Assembly (NCBI GenBank): GCA_002007465.1
Contig: LNAC01000278.1
Location: 1,154,333-1,218,332, forward strand
DNA length: 64,000 nt
Source: Ailurus styani
Taxonomy: Eukaryota > Chordata > Mammalia > Carnivora > Ailuridae
Direction: 5' to 3'
How positions within the stretch are numbered: position 1 is the stretch's first letter; each line of letters opens with the position of its first letter. Positions 55,351-64,000 of this stretch are shown here, one piece after another. Below the pieces are notes generated by a model, which saw only the letters and a list, made by a program, of their open reading frames with translations, searched no databases and was not told the DNA's origin. Made by a program: the position numbers and the translations under genes.

Positions 55351-56084
55351 AGATTTTCTTTTCTTACTTCAAGCCAAAGGAGCACTTTAGACACTGAAGG
55401 AGGGGAGGACATGGTTTGCCCAGCAAGAACAGAGCGTTTCAGGAGGGGACGACCAGCGTGGAGCTTGGCAGGAGACCAGGTGCTGGGCCAGAGGAAAAGG
55501 CACATCACCAGTCGAACTAGGGTTTATTTTATTTTATTTTTAAAAGAAAGGGATCTCATGATAAATTAAAAACAAAAGAACCTTTCTTGTCCCTTTTCCC
55601 GTCTACTGACATCTACAGGTGAATGTATTTTCTCATCAAATAAATCAGTTATTCTCAGCCACGCAAGCTAAGTTTTAAAAGAATGAAATGCAGTGTGTGT
55701 CAGCCTCACTCTGAGAAAAAAATAAAAGCAGTTCTGTGCATCCTATCCCAAGTTTGAGCCCATCCAAACTGGGATAATAGGAATTCTAAGGGGATCATGC
55801 CTGCAGAGAGAAGGGAGTAACATCAGGCTCCGGAACAGGAATCCAGGCCCCGGTGAGTCACTGCAGATTTCTGCAAGGTGAGGACCCCTCATTCTCCTTG
55901 CTGGGCCACCATAGCTTGAGGCAAGCAGTCCTGCTGGGAGTAGGCAGAAGGAGCAGGAGGCAGCCTGGGACCCCGGGGGCAGGAGGTTACCGTGAGCCTT
56001 GTGTCAGGCATTCCCCAGAGCCAGCCAGCCTCCTGGCCTCAGGAAATCAGCCCTCTACAGACTTTATGAATGAAAGCAAAAAGG
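55351..56084. other. Unique non-coding sequence
   Basis: No recognised repeat or exon. Confidence 0.4.
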
Positions 56085-56210
56085 AGTGGATGGTGAAAGC
56101 AGTTTTCAGGGGAGCATCTAGACAGTTGGATTCTAGGTCTGGCTCTGCTTCCATGCAGTATGACCTTGATGGGGTCACCTCAATTCTCACTTGTAACAGG
56201 AGAAGCTGAG
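56085..56210 (+). mobile_element. MIR SINE fragment
   Basis: TTGGATTCTAGGTCTGGCTC, CAGTATGACCTTGATGGGG and CAATTCTCACTTGTAAC follow the MIR core. Confidence 0.65.
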
Positions 56211-56421
56211 ACGGGTCAGACATAGCAGATAGCCACGGGGCATGCCCCTCTATTGTATCGGATCTGAGGCAGACGTCACTGGTCAGTCACCCTCCTTCCA
56301 ACCCAGATGCCCAAGACTGTCACAGACCGGAACCAGATGAAGCCACACCAGGCATGTGGAACTGGAGCATAAGATAGAGCCCACCTGCCATCCTTTACCA
56401 GTTTTACCCTCATACGGTGTG

Positions 56422-56423
56422 CT

Positions 56424-56479
<56 letters not shown>

Positions 56480-56482
56480 TTT
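56422..56482 (+). repeat. (TTTC)n microsatellite
   Basis: About 60 bp of uninterrupted CTTT units, roughly fifteen, at the tail of the SINE. Likely polymorphic. Confidence 0.97.
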
Positions 56483-56657
56483 TAAGATTTTATTTGCTTT
56501 TTGAGAGAGCGAAAGAGAGCATGAGGAGGGCAGAGGGAGAAGGAGAAGCAAGCTCCCTGCTGAGCAGGAAGGCCCACACTGGGCTCGATCCCAGGACCCT
56601 GGGATCATAACCTGAGCCAAAGGCAGATGCTTAACCAACTGAGCCACCTAGGCGCCC
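56423..56657 (-). mobile_element. CAN-SINE, older subtype, tail expanded to a microsatellite
   Basis: Inverted copy: a long (TTTC)n block, AAGATTTTATTTGC, GAGAGCATGAGGAGGGCAG, CTGGGATCATAACCTGAGCC and head GCCACCTAGGCGCCCC. ACGGTGTG flanks it on both sides (56414-56421, and from 56659), a short TSD. Confidence 0.95.
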
Positions 56658-56669
56658 CCACGGTGTGAT

Positions 56670-57550
56670 TCTAAATCCTTTTCTGTATAGACTTGTCCAG
56701 GTTTCCTAATAAAGATGTCACAAGGCAGAAAACCGATGATTCCATATAGTCAAGAAGGAGCCTGAGGTGGTTCAGTGTCAATGCCAGCTGCAGGATTTTC
56801 TGTGCAGAATGCTCTCAGCTCTGCTATCACCCAGGGCTTAACAGTTGCCAAAGGAAGGGAACTACCTCTTGAACTTGGTCAAAGATGGTGCCTGGTGGTG
56901 GAGGTTGAGTAGTAGGGCAGACAGGTAGAAAGAATTATGAAGGTTTTGTGTTTTTTTTTCCCCTGGAGTATAAACTTCCAGTTCTGTGCTATCATTCATT
57001 CCATTCCATGCCAGAACTGTTAGGACAGTGTTGCTAGGAAATTAGTGGCTGTTAGTCTGGATGAGTTTAGATAAGAATGTGTCCTTCATACAATGCAAAC
57101 AGGGAAGGGCTTTGAAGTGGATGAAACTGGTCTCTGTCCAGTGCTATTTAAGGAAGCAGAGTGCAGCGTTTTTTTACTCAGAGCCAAGGTGGAGAATCTT
57201 CCCCAAGGTGGCCTAATTGCCAGGGTCGGGTGGCATGCAGCGCTGCCCAGAGTCTCCTTCTACCTGCATGCCTTGACATGGCTCTCCCTCAGCACGGCAG
57301 CCTGGCTTCTGCCCCCGCACCTGATTGCCGGGCGCCTGGGAGGAAAGCGTAGGCCGCCCTTGAAGGGTGCTGATGCCTCTTCAGAAATGAGCCCCTGAAA
57401 GCAACTAGTCCCTAAAGAATGCAGCTTTTGGAACTGTGAAATTGGAGACCTTAGGAACACCCTCACCGGTCTCCAGCCTCACCTCACCCCACCACTCCTC
57501 TTCCTCCTCCCCTTCTTTGTTTCTCTCCAGAGCACTCAGCTCCAGTTCAC
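56670..57550. other. Unique non-coding sequence
   Basis: About 0.9 kb with no named repeat. A 101-codon plus-strand frame (57093-57398) has no known domain. Confidence 0.4.
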
Positions 57551-57565
57551 CTCCAATGTGTGTGG

Positions 57566-57766
57566 GGTTTTGTTTTTGTTTTTTAATTTATTTTAGCGAG
57601 AGAGAGAGAGCAAGTGCACAGGAGCTGGGGGGCGAGGGGAGTTGCAGAAGGAGAAACAGACCCCCTGCTGAGCAGAGAGCCTGCGGGTGTGGTTGGATCC
57701 CAGGACCCAGAGATCATGACCTGAGCCAAAGGCAGACGCTTAACAAACTGAGCCACCCAGGGACCC
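57566..57766 (-). mobile_element. CAN-SINE, older subtype
   Basis: Inverted copy: TTTAATTTATTTTAGCGAG tail, GAGCAAGTGCACAGGAGC, AGAGATCATGACCTGAGCC and head CCACCCAGGGACCCC. TSD CTCCAATGTG at 57551-57560 and CTCCATTGTG at 57767-57776. Confidence 0.94.
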
Positions 57767-57824
57767 CTCCATTGTGCTCTAATGACCGATTTGTTCAGTC
57801 TCTCTCTCTCTCTCCTTTCTAGCT

Positions 57825-57945
57825 AGCATGGAAGCCCCACGAGGGCATGGATTTTTGTCTGTTTTGTTCACGGCTGTTTCTCTGGTACCTGCAACAGTCT
57901 CTGGAACATAGTAGGCACCAGCAGGTATTTGTTAAATGACCAAAT
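57825..57945 (+). mobile_element. L2 LINE 3' end
   Basis: GGAAGCCCCACGAGGGCATGG, TTGTCTGTTTTGTTCACGG and GGAACATAGTAGGCACCAGC, then ATTTGTTAAATGACC: a well-preserved L2 terminus. Confidence 0.88.
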
Positions 57946-58144
57946 CCATTTATCTCTTTGATATTCTGTTCATCCAGAAACCTGGATTTGTTTCCTCTAA
58001 GACAATGTCTGCTGAATAACTTCTGGATGTCTGGAATTATTCCTGGGGTTGGGGTTTGGCATCTAGGCGGGGGTTTGAAAAGGAAAGGAAAGAAAGTTCC
58101 TACTGAGGATTGGAGAAAAAGACAATATAACGATAATGTTCTTG

Positions 58145-58330
58145 GTGGATGACTTCTTACTATGCCAGATGCTCACACACTCACTGTTTATTTGTGCCTC
58201 AAATCAGCCTTTCCAAGTAAGTAAACTTAGCTCAGTTTTCCAGAGGAAGAGATGGTGGTTAAGAGAAAGTCAGTAATTGGCCCAAAACCACATGGCTATG
58301 AAGTGGTAAAGCCCAGGACTTTATAAAATA
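58145..58330 (-). mobile_element. MIR SINE
   Basis: ACTATGCCAGATGCTCACAC, AGCTCAGTTTTCCAGAGGAAG, AGTAATTGGCCCAAAACCAC and GAAGTGGTAAAGCCCAGG are MIR in reverse. Confidence 0.78.
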
Positions 58331-59354
58331 TACAAGTGTCGCCTTCAGCAGCTGGCCCCCTGCCCTCCTTTCTCCTCTTTAACTGTCTGTCCAGCTAGCT
58401 GCTTTCCAGAGGGGCAAAGGTGTTCTCCCTACCAGGGTCTGACAGAAGTCCCGTCAGGGAATCGACTGTTGTGTAAATGATTGCAAACTTGTGTGTTTGT
58501 TTACTCTGCTTTGCTTTGAGATTTCTACTATTCTGAGCTCTAAAAAGCAGTGCTTCATCGTGATACTTACTCGTAGGATGAGAGAATGTGTATGGAAGAA
58601 GAGAGAGACATTCAACTAACTAAGGTGGGAATTCTCAGGATTGCTGCTGAATCAGTAGGCTCATTTTTAGGGAATTCCTGGTTTGCACTGTAAGTGAAGA
58701 TCAAATTTGTTTCCAGTCAGGTTTAGGCTAAGAGATTCTTAGTGATGTAATCCCTGTTCCAGGCCACCAGAAATTCAGTCCTCTAACCCCCAAACTGCAG
58801 ACTGGGAACACCAAGTATCTTGTGATTGAGCAACTGACGACTTCAGATAAACCTCTCAGCAGTCCGGACACATGCTACGTGTGAGCTAGCTGGCCTGAGA
58901 TCTTTCTGAAGGAAGAAATCTTGGTCCTGAGAAAGTACCACTTATCTGCATATATTATAAGCTCACTGGATGTCCAGGACCATGGTGTCGGCCTGCCTAG
59001 CACAGCTGGATGAGAAGAGTCAGGGGCTTTCACTGCCAATAAATATCCTCCAAGCAAGTACTTAAATAATAATATCTTCTTCTAATAGAGTTTCTCTTAG
59101 ATCTTATTCATGCTAGTTTTTTTTTTCTTTTACTCTTTTAGTTTGTGAAATAATTTTAAAACTTTCAAAGTTAATTTCCTTTGCTAGCCTCTCAGGCCAA
59201 AACCACATCTGTTTTTAGAAAGGGCCTCGATGTTTGCTCACACCCTGACGAAACATGCTCCTCCTTAGATCTGATGGGAAGGTCAACAGCATGTTCTAAA
59301 TACAGCCCCATCCCAGCATCCCAGTCTGGGGACCCAAAATCCTGCAGGCCAGAA
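58331..59354. other. Unique non-coding sequence
   Basis: About 1 kb with no named repeat or exon. Confidence 0.4.
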
Positions 59355-59525
59355 ACTGACAGATGAAAAGATATCCCACGTCATCAGGAAAATGTGAATC
59401 AACGCCACACTTCATGCATACTCGGATGGCTAGACTAACACTACAGAATAACAAGTGTTGGTGAGGGTGTGGAGAAGCTGAAACTCTGAAGCATCTCAGG
59501 TGGGAGTGTAGCACTGAATGAATGT
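59355..59525 (+). mobile_element. L1 LINE ORF2-end fragment
   Basis: CATCAGGAAAATGTGAATCAA, GGATGGCTAGACTAACACTAC, AACAAGTGTTGGTGAGGGTG and TGGAGAAGCTGAAACTC, then GGTGGGAGTG, match the end of L1 ORF2 in plus orientation. Short, broken relic. Confidence 0.75.
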
Positions 59526-59659
59526 GGGACTTTCTTTGTTGAGAATGTGAAGAATTGCAAAGTGACCAGCATACTTCTCGAATTTAACACAGCTGGATAG
59601 GAGCTCTTCATTTCTTGGGGAAACCTGCCCCCTTCCAGTGTACCCGATCTCTCATCAAC

Positions 59660-60425
59660 GGAATGACATGCATCTAGCTGCTCAAGCCAAAACCCAGGAG
59701 TCATCAAAGACTTCTCTCTGCTTTCTTTTGGTCCATCGGCAAGGCCTTCAAATACCCTTGTGCCCTCTCCTGCTTGCACTGCTCCCGTCCTCGACCAGCC
59801 CCCATTGGCTGCGTCCTCATCCACCGTGACACCCTCCAAGCCAATCTCTCTGCTCCTTAGGTCCATGCTACACTCAGCCGTGAGGGTACGTCACGTCCCT
59901 TCACTGCCCCCTGAGACTCTGCAGTGACTTCCTAACGTGCTGAAAATAAAACCCAAACTTTTTGCCATTCTGGCAAGACTCACCATGAGCGGCCCCCTCC
60001 CCCTCTCTGGCTCTGCCTCCTGCACCGCTCCCCCTCTCACTGTGTCCCAGCCACACCAGCCAGCCTACTTTCTGTCCCTGACAGGCCGAGCTCATTCCCA
60101 TCTCAGGCCTTTGCACGGGCTGCTCTCTCTGCCTGGAATGCTCTTCCTCTAGAACACTGCATGGCTCCTTCTCTCTACTTTGGTTCAGTTCAAATAGCAT
60201 GTCCTCAGTGAAGCCACAACTCTTGTCCTGAGTTACCCTCTATTTATCTGCTCTAGTTTCCTTATAATACCTGATACAACCTGAAACCATCTTGTGTGTT
60301 TATTGACATGTCAAGTGCTGTCCTTGTTCTTAACTGTAATATAAGCTGCAGGGGGCGGGAAAATTTGGTTATCCCCAGCTCTTAATGCCTGACATGTAAT
60401 CGGCTCTGAGTTAATATTTCTTACA
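59660..60425 (+). mobile_element. L2 LINE 3' portion, long copy
   Basis: About 765 bp in L2 order: ACCCAGGAGTCATCAAAGAC, AACCCAAACTTTTTGCCATT, TCAGGCCTTTGCACGGGC, TGCCTGGAATGCTCTTCC, TCCTCAGTGAAGCCACAAC and AATGCCTGACATGTAATCGG. Frames inside it are remnants or chance. Confidence 0.92.
60347..60359 (+). promoter_or_regulatory. Partial CTCF-like motif
   Basis: TGCAGGGGGCGGG shares the GCAGGGGGCG core with CTCF sites but lacks the usual upstream CC contacts. Weak call. Confidence 0.2.
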
Positions 60426-60549
60426 CGGATGACAGGATGTCAGCACTGGTTTCACCTATGTTTGTCTTGTTCTGAGTAGAATGTAAGGAGGTTTAGAGAA
60501 CAAAAATAATACAATTTGTTGACTACTAAGCTAAGAAAAAAATGAGTAT

Positions 60550-61630
60550 AGGCCACTTTGGTGAACTCTTACCTTTGCAGCACCCCATGACTCTGTCCTT
60601 GGGGTGCCTCCTCTCTACCCACACTCACCCTGTGATCTTCCCCTCCAGTGTCGTGGCTCTGAGCACCCTGGCTTTGCTTGCACCCAACCCTGCTATGCCT
60701 GAAACTCCAGCTTACTCATCCTCAGTGATGTCTAGCCAGCCCCTCAAACTTAGCATGTCCAAGTCTACTGTGCTCCTATTCCGCTACTATAGTTAAGGGT
60801 TGACTTACACCCACAATATGCCCCTTTCTTACCTGCCCCCGCCACCAAGTGTCTCAGGCCCCATCACGTCGGAACTCCAGTTGTCTCCTAACTGGCCTCC
60901 TGGGTCTGCCTTTGTCTTTTCTGTCTGCCTTGGGAATGAACCCTTGGATGCTTTTCACCTTACGAGGCACAGGGCCCACACGCCTCAGAGCCCACCCAGG
61001 CCTGACGCGGCTCTTCCTCTGGGTACTGTCCTCGATCCCCACTCACGGCTCTCCAGCCACACCGGCCCCCTTGCTGTTTCTTCAACGTGCCCAGCACACT
61101 CCTACCTCAGGAATTTTGAACTTACCATTCCTTCTCTCTGGAAGGTTCTTCCATAGGGATCCACACAGCAACTCCCTCAACTCCTCAGGCTTTGCTCAAA
61201 TGGCATCTTCTTAGAACGATTTTCTCAGATCTCCACTCTATTTAAAATTCACCTCTTCCACAATCTTCCCCTCCCCTGATTTATTTTCCACTTCTTTACC
61301 ATACTAATATAATACTACAAGTATGCATACATAATATATATAATATTACATATATGTATATGTATAGGTAATTCTTTATAATACATATATACTGTTGCAT
61401 ATGCACGTATGTGATATTACATACATACATAGGCATGTATAGGTAATTATAGACGTAATACGTAGACAATATTACCAATATGCATATGTGATTTGTTTAC
61501 CATATTTCCCCCCACTAGAAGGAAGCTTCGTTACGGGAACTTCTGTCTGTTTTGTTCAGGATAAGATCTAGAAGAGTGCTTGGTGTGTGGTAGGCACTCA
61601 ATAGCTTTTGTTGAATTTATGAATGTTGAT
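60550..61630 (+). mobile_element. L2 LINE 3' portion with internal AT-rich microsatellite
   Basis: AGTGATGTCTAGCCAGCCCC, AACTTAGCATGTCCAAGTC, GTCTCCTAACTGGCCTCC, CAGGCTTTGCTCAAATGGC, TCTGTCTGTTTTGTTCAGG and TGGTAGGCACTCAATAGC run in L2 order to the terminus near 61625. An AT-rich block at about 61300-61490 is inserted before the terminal part. Confidence 0.9.
61300..61490 (+). repeat. AT-rich cryptic microsatellite
   Basis: Imperfect TATA/CATA/TACA units. The phrase GTATAGGTAATT occurs twice, suggesting expansion by slippage or local duplication inside the L2. Confidence 0.8.
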
Positions 61631-61999
61631 GAAGCCAGGAATGAGGCAAGAACATAAAACCCATGTTGTGAGGTCTTTATTCCAGTTAGCACTGGCTCAC
61701 CAACTTGCCTCTCAGCTTTCCAACTGTCAGTGACACACACGGAAACAGTTCTGTTACGTGAGTCAGAACGCCTGTCTGTCAGGTCAAACTGTTCAGGAAA
61801 ATCATAACTCTTCCTGATACTAGGACCGGAGAGAAATTTCTCCCATGAGCCCTTTTGAAGGGGTTGTATATTGTGAGCAGTTTCCTCCCCCAGAATATTT
61901 AGAGAATGATGGCAAGACTCATAACATTTCTCATTACATTCTCTGATGTGGTTGATGCCTTGTGCCAGAGTGTAATTAACTAAAAGCAATCGCACATAG
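61631..61999 (-). other. Unclassified sequence with polyadenylation signal, possible LTR
   Basis: On the minus strand about 370 bp run from TGCGATTGCTTTTAG to GGCTTCATC and contain CTGGAATAAAGACC (AATAAA) followed by ACAACATGGG, a layout that could be a solo LTR. A 154-codon minus-strand frame (61531-61995) covers it but extends into the L2, so it is not a natural gene. Family not recognised. Confidence 0.3.
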
Positions 62000-62542
62000 T
62001 GTCAGAACAATGTGGTCCAGGGTCACAGCTTTTTATTAATCTGTATTGTTCCAGGAACAAATCTTCGGTACCCAGGAACAGACATGCTTCATGGGTCTTG
62101 GGGCTGCTTCTCTCAATCAAGCTTCTGTTGAACAGGAAATGGCAGAGACTTCAAGCATGCATCTGCTGAGAAATTCATAGGTAATTTACGAGACAAGGCT
62201 TTCCTGGAGTATTATGGAGTTTGTACCAATATAGCTTTGGAGGTGCCATCATGGTCCATGTAAATAGCACATCTTGGAGCCATGTAGTACACAACCTGCA
62301 CAACTGTATGAGGCTTTCCTGTTTATGAGGTTGGATAAGTGTAGTCACAGGTTTTAACCAGTAGCCAAAGCAGATATATTTATAAAAGTATAAAAAGTAC
62401 ACATACTTATAAAAGTTCTAGTGCCAAAAAAGAACACATAACATCTTGCTTACTGTAGAACTGGGCAAACAGAAGCAGCCGTAGGCAGGACCAAGAAGCT
62501 CCATTAGAAATAACTTAAAGTTGGATCTAACACAGGGAATGT
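62000..62542 (-). other. Unclassified sequence with coding-like minus-strand frame
   Basis: On the minus strand one frame reads ...CDYTYPTS, stop, TGKPHTVVQVVYYMAPRCA... and continues through a second stop to about 62110, with an AATAAA at about 62031-62036. It could be a decayed retrocopy, a 3' UTR or chance. I do not recognise the protein. Confidence 0.2.
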
Positions 62543-62938
62543 CTACAGAATGTTTGTCTGAAAACTTTCAAAGAAGGTAAAACAATCTATGTCCTTCCCC
62601 ACGTGCCAGCTGTACAGTATCTCAGTAGCACTCCCACTGACCTGCTCACTTGAGTGTGTGGTTTGCCCATCAGTGCACAAACTGTGAAATAAAATTGAGG
62701 TAGATGACTGGATTACCTTGCTCTCTGGGATTGCTAGCCATAAGCTACTCAAAGTGGAGCAGTTACCAAAACTAATGACTATGGTAAGTTTTTCCACTAA
62801 AAAATCTGATACTGTAAAATTTACAATACAGACATTCACTCCACTGGGCAACCCAGTCAGCTCTTCCACCCAAGGGTTCTTAGCTTGCCCATTACAGGAA
62901 AATTGGTATTTCTCTGTGTTCATGTGTAAGAAGCACAT
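62543..62938 (-). CDS. Hypothetical open reading frame, 131 codons, doubtful
   Basis: An uninterrupted minus-strand frame from MCFLHMNTEKYQ to a stop after FESFQTNIL. Composition is mixed and not low-complexity, and the region is not GC-rich, so 131 codons is somewhat long for chance. No domain, signal peptide or membrane segment is recognised, and no promoter or splice site is assigned. A second frame on the plus strand (62718-62945) overlaps it. It is probably non-coding or a fragment of a retrocopy; the downstream minus-strand sequence at 62000-62540 looks like decayed coding or 3' UTR. Confidence 0.15.
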   Translation of the reverse strand: MCFLHMNTEKYQFSCNGQAKNPWVEELTGLPSGVNVCIVNFTVSDFLVEKLTIVISFGNCSTLSSLWLAIPESKVIQSSTSILFHSLCTDGQTTHSSEQVSGSATEILYSWHVGKDIDCFTFFESFQTNIL

Positions 62939-62945
62939 TTCTTGA

Positions 62946-63184
62946 ATTTTTGTGATGAGTCAAGGACGTTCATGAGAATTAATTTTACACATCTTCTGTC
63001 CCCCAAAGATATGCATTTTGGGTCTTTCATTTATTGGAGGATATGAAGAAATTGCATGGTAATTAAGCTAAAAAATATGTAAGACGGTGGTGACTAAGCC
63101 AACACCTCAGCTTTCGTAATCATGGCTGGCTTCAGTCTCCGGGAACGCAATCACTGGGGCAAGGGTGGGGGCGGGGATCCAGCC
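62946..63184. other. Unique non-coding sequence
   Basis: No recognised feature. Confidence 0.4.
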
Positions 63185-63430
63185 CTCCTGGAGAACCTAC
63201 CATGTGCCAAGCACTAAGCTAAGCACTTTCCCGAAGCTGAATCGAGATTGGGTGGATGTGACCCTTGACCACAAGGAGCTCCCAGTCTGGCGGTGCAGAG
63301 ATATCTAGCATGCTGGGCTAGCACGCTGTGGGGAGCTGACCCACGTGATCCCTGTGGGTGGGAGGGCTGCAGGGGCTCCAAGGGAGGTGAGCTCTGAATT
63401 GGTCTTGAAGAAGAACAGGATGTGGAAATT
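63185..63430 (-). mobile_element. L2 LINE 3' portion
   Basis: CCTACCATGTGCCAAGCACTAAG, CCACAAGGAGCTCCCAGTCTG and GAGCTCTGAATTGGTCTTGAAG followed by AAGAACAGGATG match L2 in reverse. Confidence 0.65.
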
Positions 63431-63684
63431 TGGGGTCTCCTAGGCGAGAGGGGCTCACCGACCTCCTACCTCTGACTATCTCATGACCTCTGTTAATAAG
63501 GAAGTTACGCTTGGACACGTTAAGGCCACTGTATTTGTGGGTCTCTTTGCTACTGCATGGAGCTTCACCTCTAGCCTAACTGATACACCTGTGGGTTATT
63601 CTTTGGCTTCCCTCTTCCTAATACATCCAGCCCAGTGTGACTCAGTAAGAAGGTAGGAAGGGAGCCAGTGACAAGAGGATCCTT
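63431..63684. other. Unique non-coding sequence
   Basis: No recognised feature. Confidence 0.35.
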
Positions 63685-63855
63685 GTGATGAGCCAGGCAT
63701 TATCCTAAACAAACAAAAAACTGTAACTTCCCACAGACTCTGCCAGGCAGGATGGATCATTCACTTCTGGAGATAAAGATCCAAAGGTACACAGATTTTC
63801 CAAGATCACACACGGCTAGTAAGCAGCAAAGACCAAGAACCCACATAGATCTGTG
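63685..63855 (-). mobile_element. MIR SINE
   Basis: GAGCCAGGCATTATCCTAAAC, AGATTTTCCAAGATCACACAC and GGCTAGTAAGCAGCAAAGACC are the MIR core in reverse. Confidence 0.72.
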
Positions 63856-64000
63856 ACTCACATGTAATCGAGAGTAGACAGGGAGAGCCTCAGAGCACGG
63901 TTATCAGGTGTCCCCTGGGTCTGTTTTCACTCCAGGAGGGCAAGAGGTAGAATCCCTGATGTCCTACTGAATTCACACAGGAGCAGGTGACTCGGGAAAT
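63856..64000. other. Right edge, no recognised feature
   Basis: Unique sequence to the end of the window. Confidence 0.4.

Noticed and set aside
56276..56647. 123-codon minus-strand frame with repeated KERK units
   Set aside because: Produced by the (TTTC)n microsatellite and the adjoining SINE.
60800..61214. Frames of 118-121 codons
   Set aside because: They lie in L2 3' sequence. Two phases overlap, and neither resembles the L2 protein.
61531..61995. 154-codon minus-strand frame as a gene
   Set aside because: Its 3' part runs through the L2 terminus, so the whole cannot be a natural coding unit. The remainder has an LTR-like layout.
62376..62400. TATAAAAG-type motif in the AT-rich stretch near 62380
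   Set aside because: TATAAA-like strings are expected by chance in AT-rich DNA and no CpG or exon context supports a promoter here.
1..64000. Many open frames of 60-150 codons on both strands taken as possible genes
   Set aside because: They overlap in competing phases, cross repeat boundaries, match no family I know and lack splice or promoter context. A mammalian non-coding window gives this number by chance.
1..64000. CRISPR array, operon, phage or bacterial gene
   Set aside because: No regularly spaced direct repeats, no compact co-directional coding frames and no ribosome-binding pattern. The sequence is plainly mammalian.
1..64000. Small structural RNA genes (U6, 7SK, Y RNA, 5S rRNA)
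   Set aside because: I looked for their characteristic conserved blocks on both strands and saw none. A covariance-model search would be decisive.

Overview
This window is nuclear DNA from a carnivoran mammal, most likely a mustelid or close caniform relative. The main evidence is 19 copies of the carnivore-specific tRNA-Lys-derived CAN-SINE, on both strands. About eight belong to a young type whose pyrimidine-rich body reads CTGCCTACTTGTGATCT before the AAATAAATAAATAAAATCTT tail. That type is abundant in mustelids and some other caniforms; naming the genus would be a guess. Many copies still have 10-17 bp target-site duplications (TSDs).

I found no convincing protein-coding gene. All open frames are short, restart often, cross repeat borders and match no family I recognise. 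The window is therefore intergenic or deep-intronic. The one gene-like feature is a compact CpG island at about 6.55-7.39 kb. It holds a near-consensus NRF1 palindrome, a canonical TATA box and plausible splice donors on both strands, and it follows directly after a young SINE. I read it as a candidate promoter or first exon, perhaps of a non-coding RNA.

Layout. 0-6.5 kb: SINEs, a hAT-type transposon whose two ends lie 1.5 kb apart, and a long L2 3' end. 6.5-7.4 kb: the CpG island. 7.6-9.7 kb: L2 fragments. 10.0-13.2 kb: a near full-length HAL1 (half-LINE) on the minus strand carrying four SINEs and a CCTT microsatellite. 13.6-20.5 kb: a MaLR LTR, MIRs, a Tigger-like DNA transposon, an L1 3' end and an LTR inserted in a MIR. 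21-22.5 kb: two related LTR-like copies in the same orientation. 22.5-31.6 kb: mostly unique, GC-richer DNA. 31.7-33.0 kb: a three-layer nest, L2 interrupted by MIR interrupted by SINE. 33-52 kb: largely unique DNA with scattered MIR, L2 and LTR pieces, a polypyrimidine tract, a 34-bp tandem duplication and a 9-kb block without CAN-SINEs. 52.5-54.4 kb: an L1M 3' region on the minus strand. 54.8-64 kb: MIR and L2, including two long L2 3' ends, two SINEs and an unexplained minus-strand open stretch at about 62-63 kb.

The genes cannot be described as working together because none is visible. The window records successive transposition: old L2 and MIR, then HAL1, L1M, MaLR and DNA transposons, then lineage-specific SINEs. 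Family names for repeats come from my memory of consensus sequences, and most boundaries are good to about 10-30 bp; those of the oldest elements are looser. Nothing here supports a new defence, biosynthetic or mobile system.
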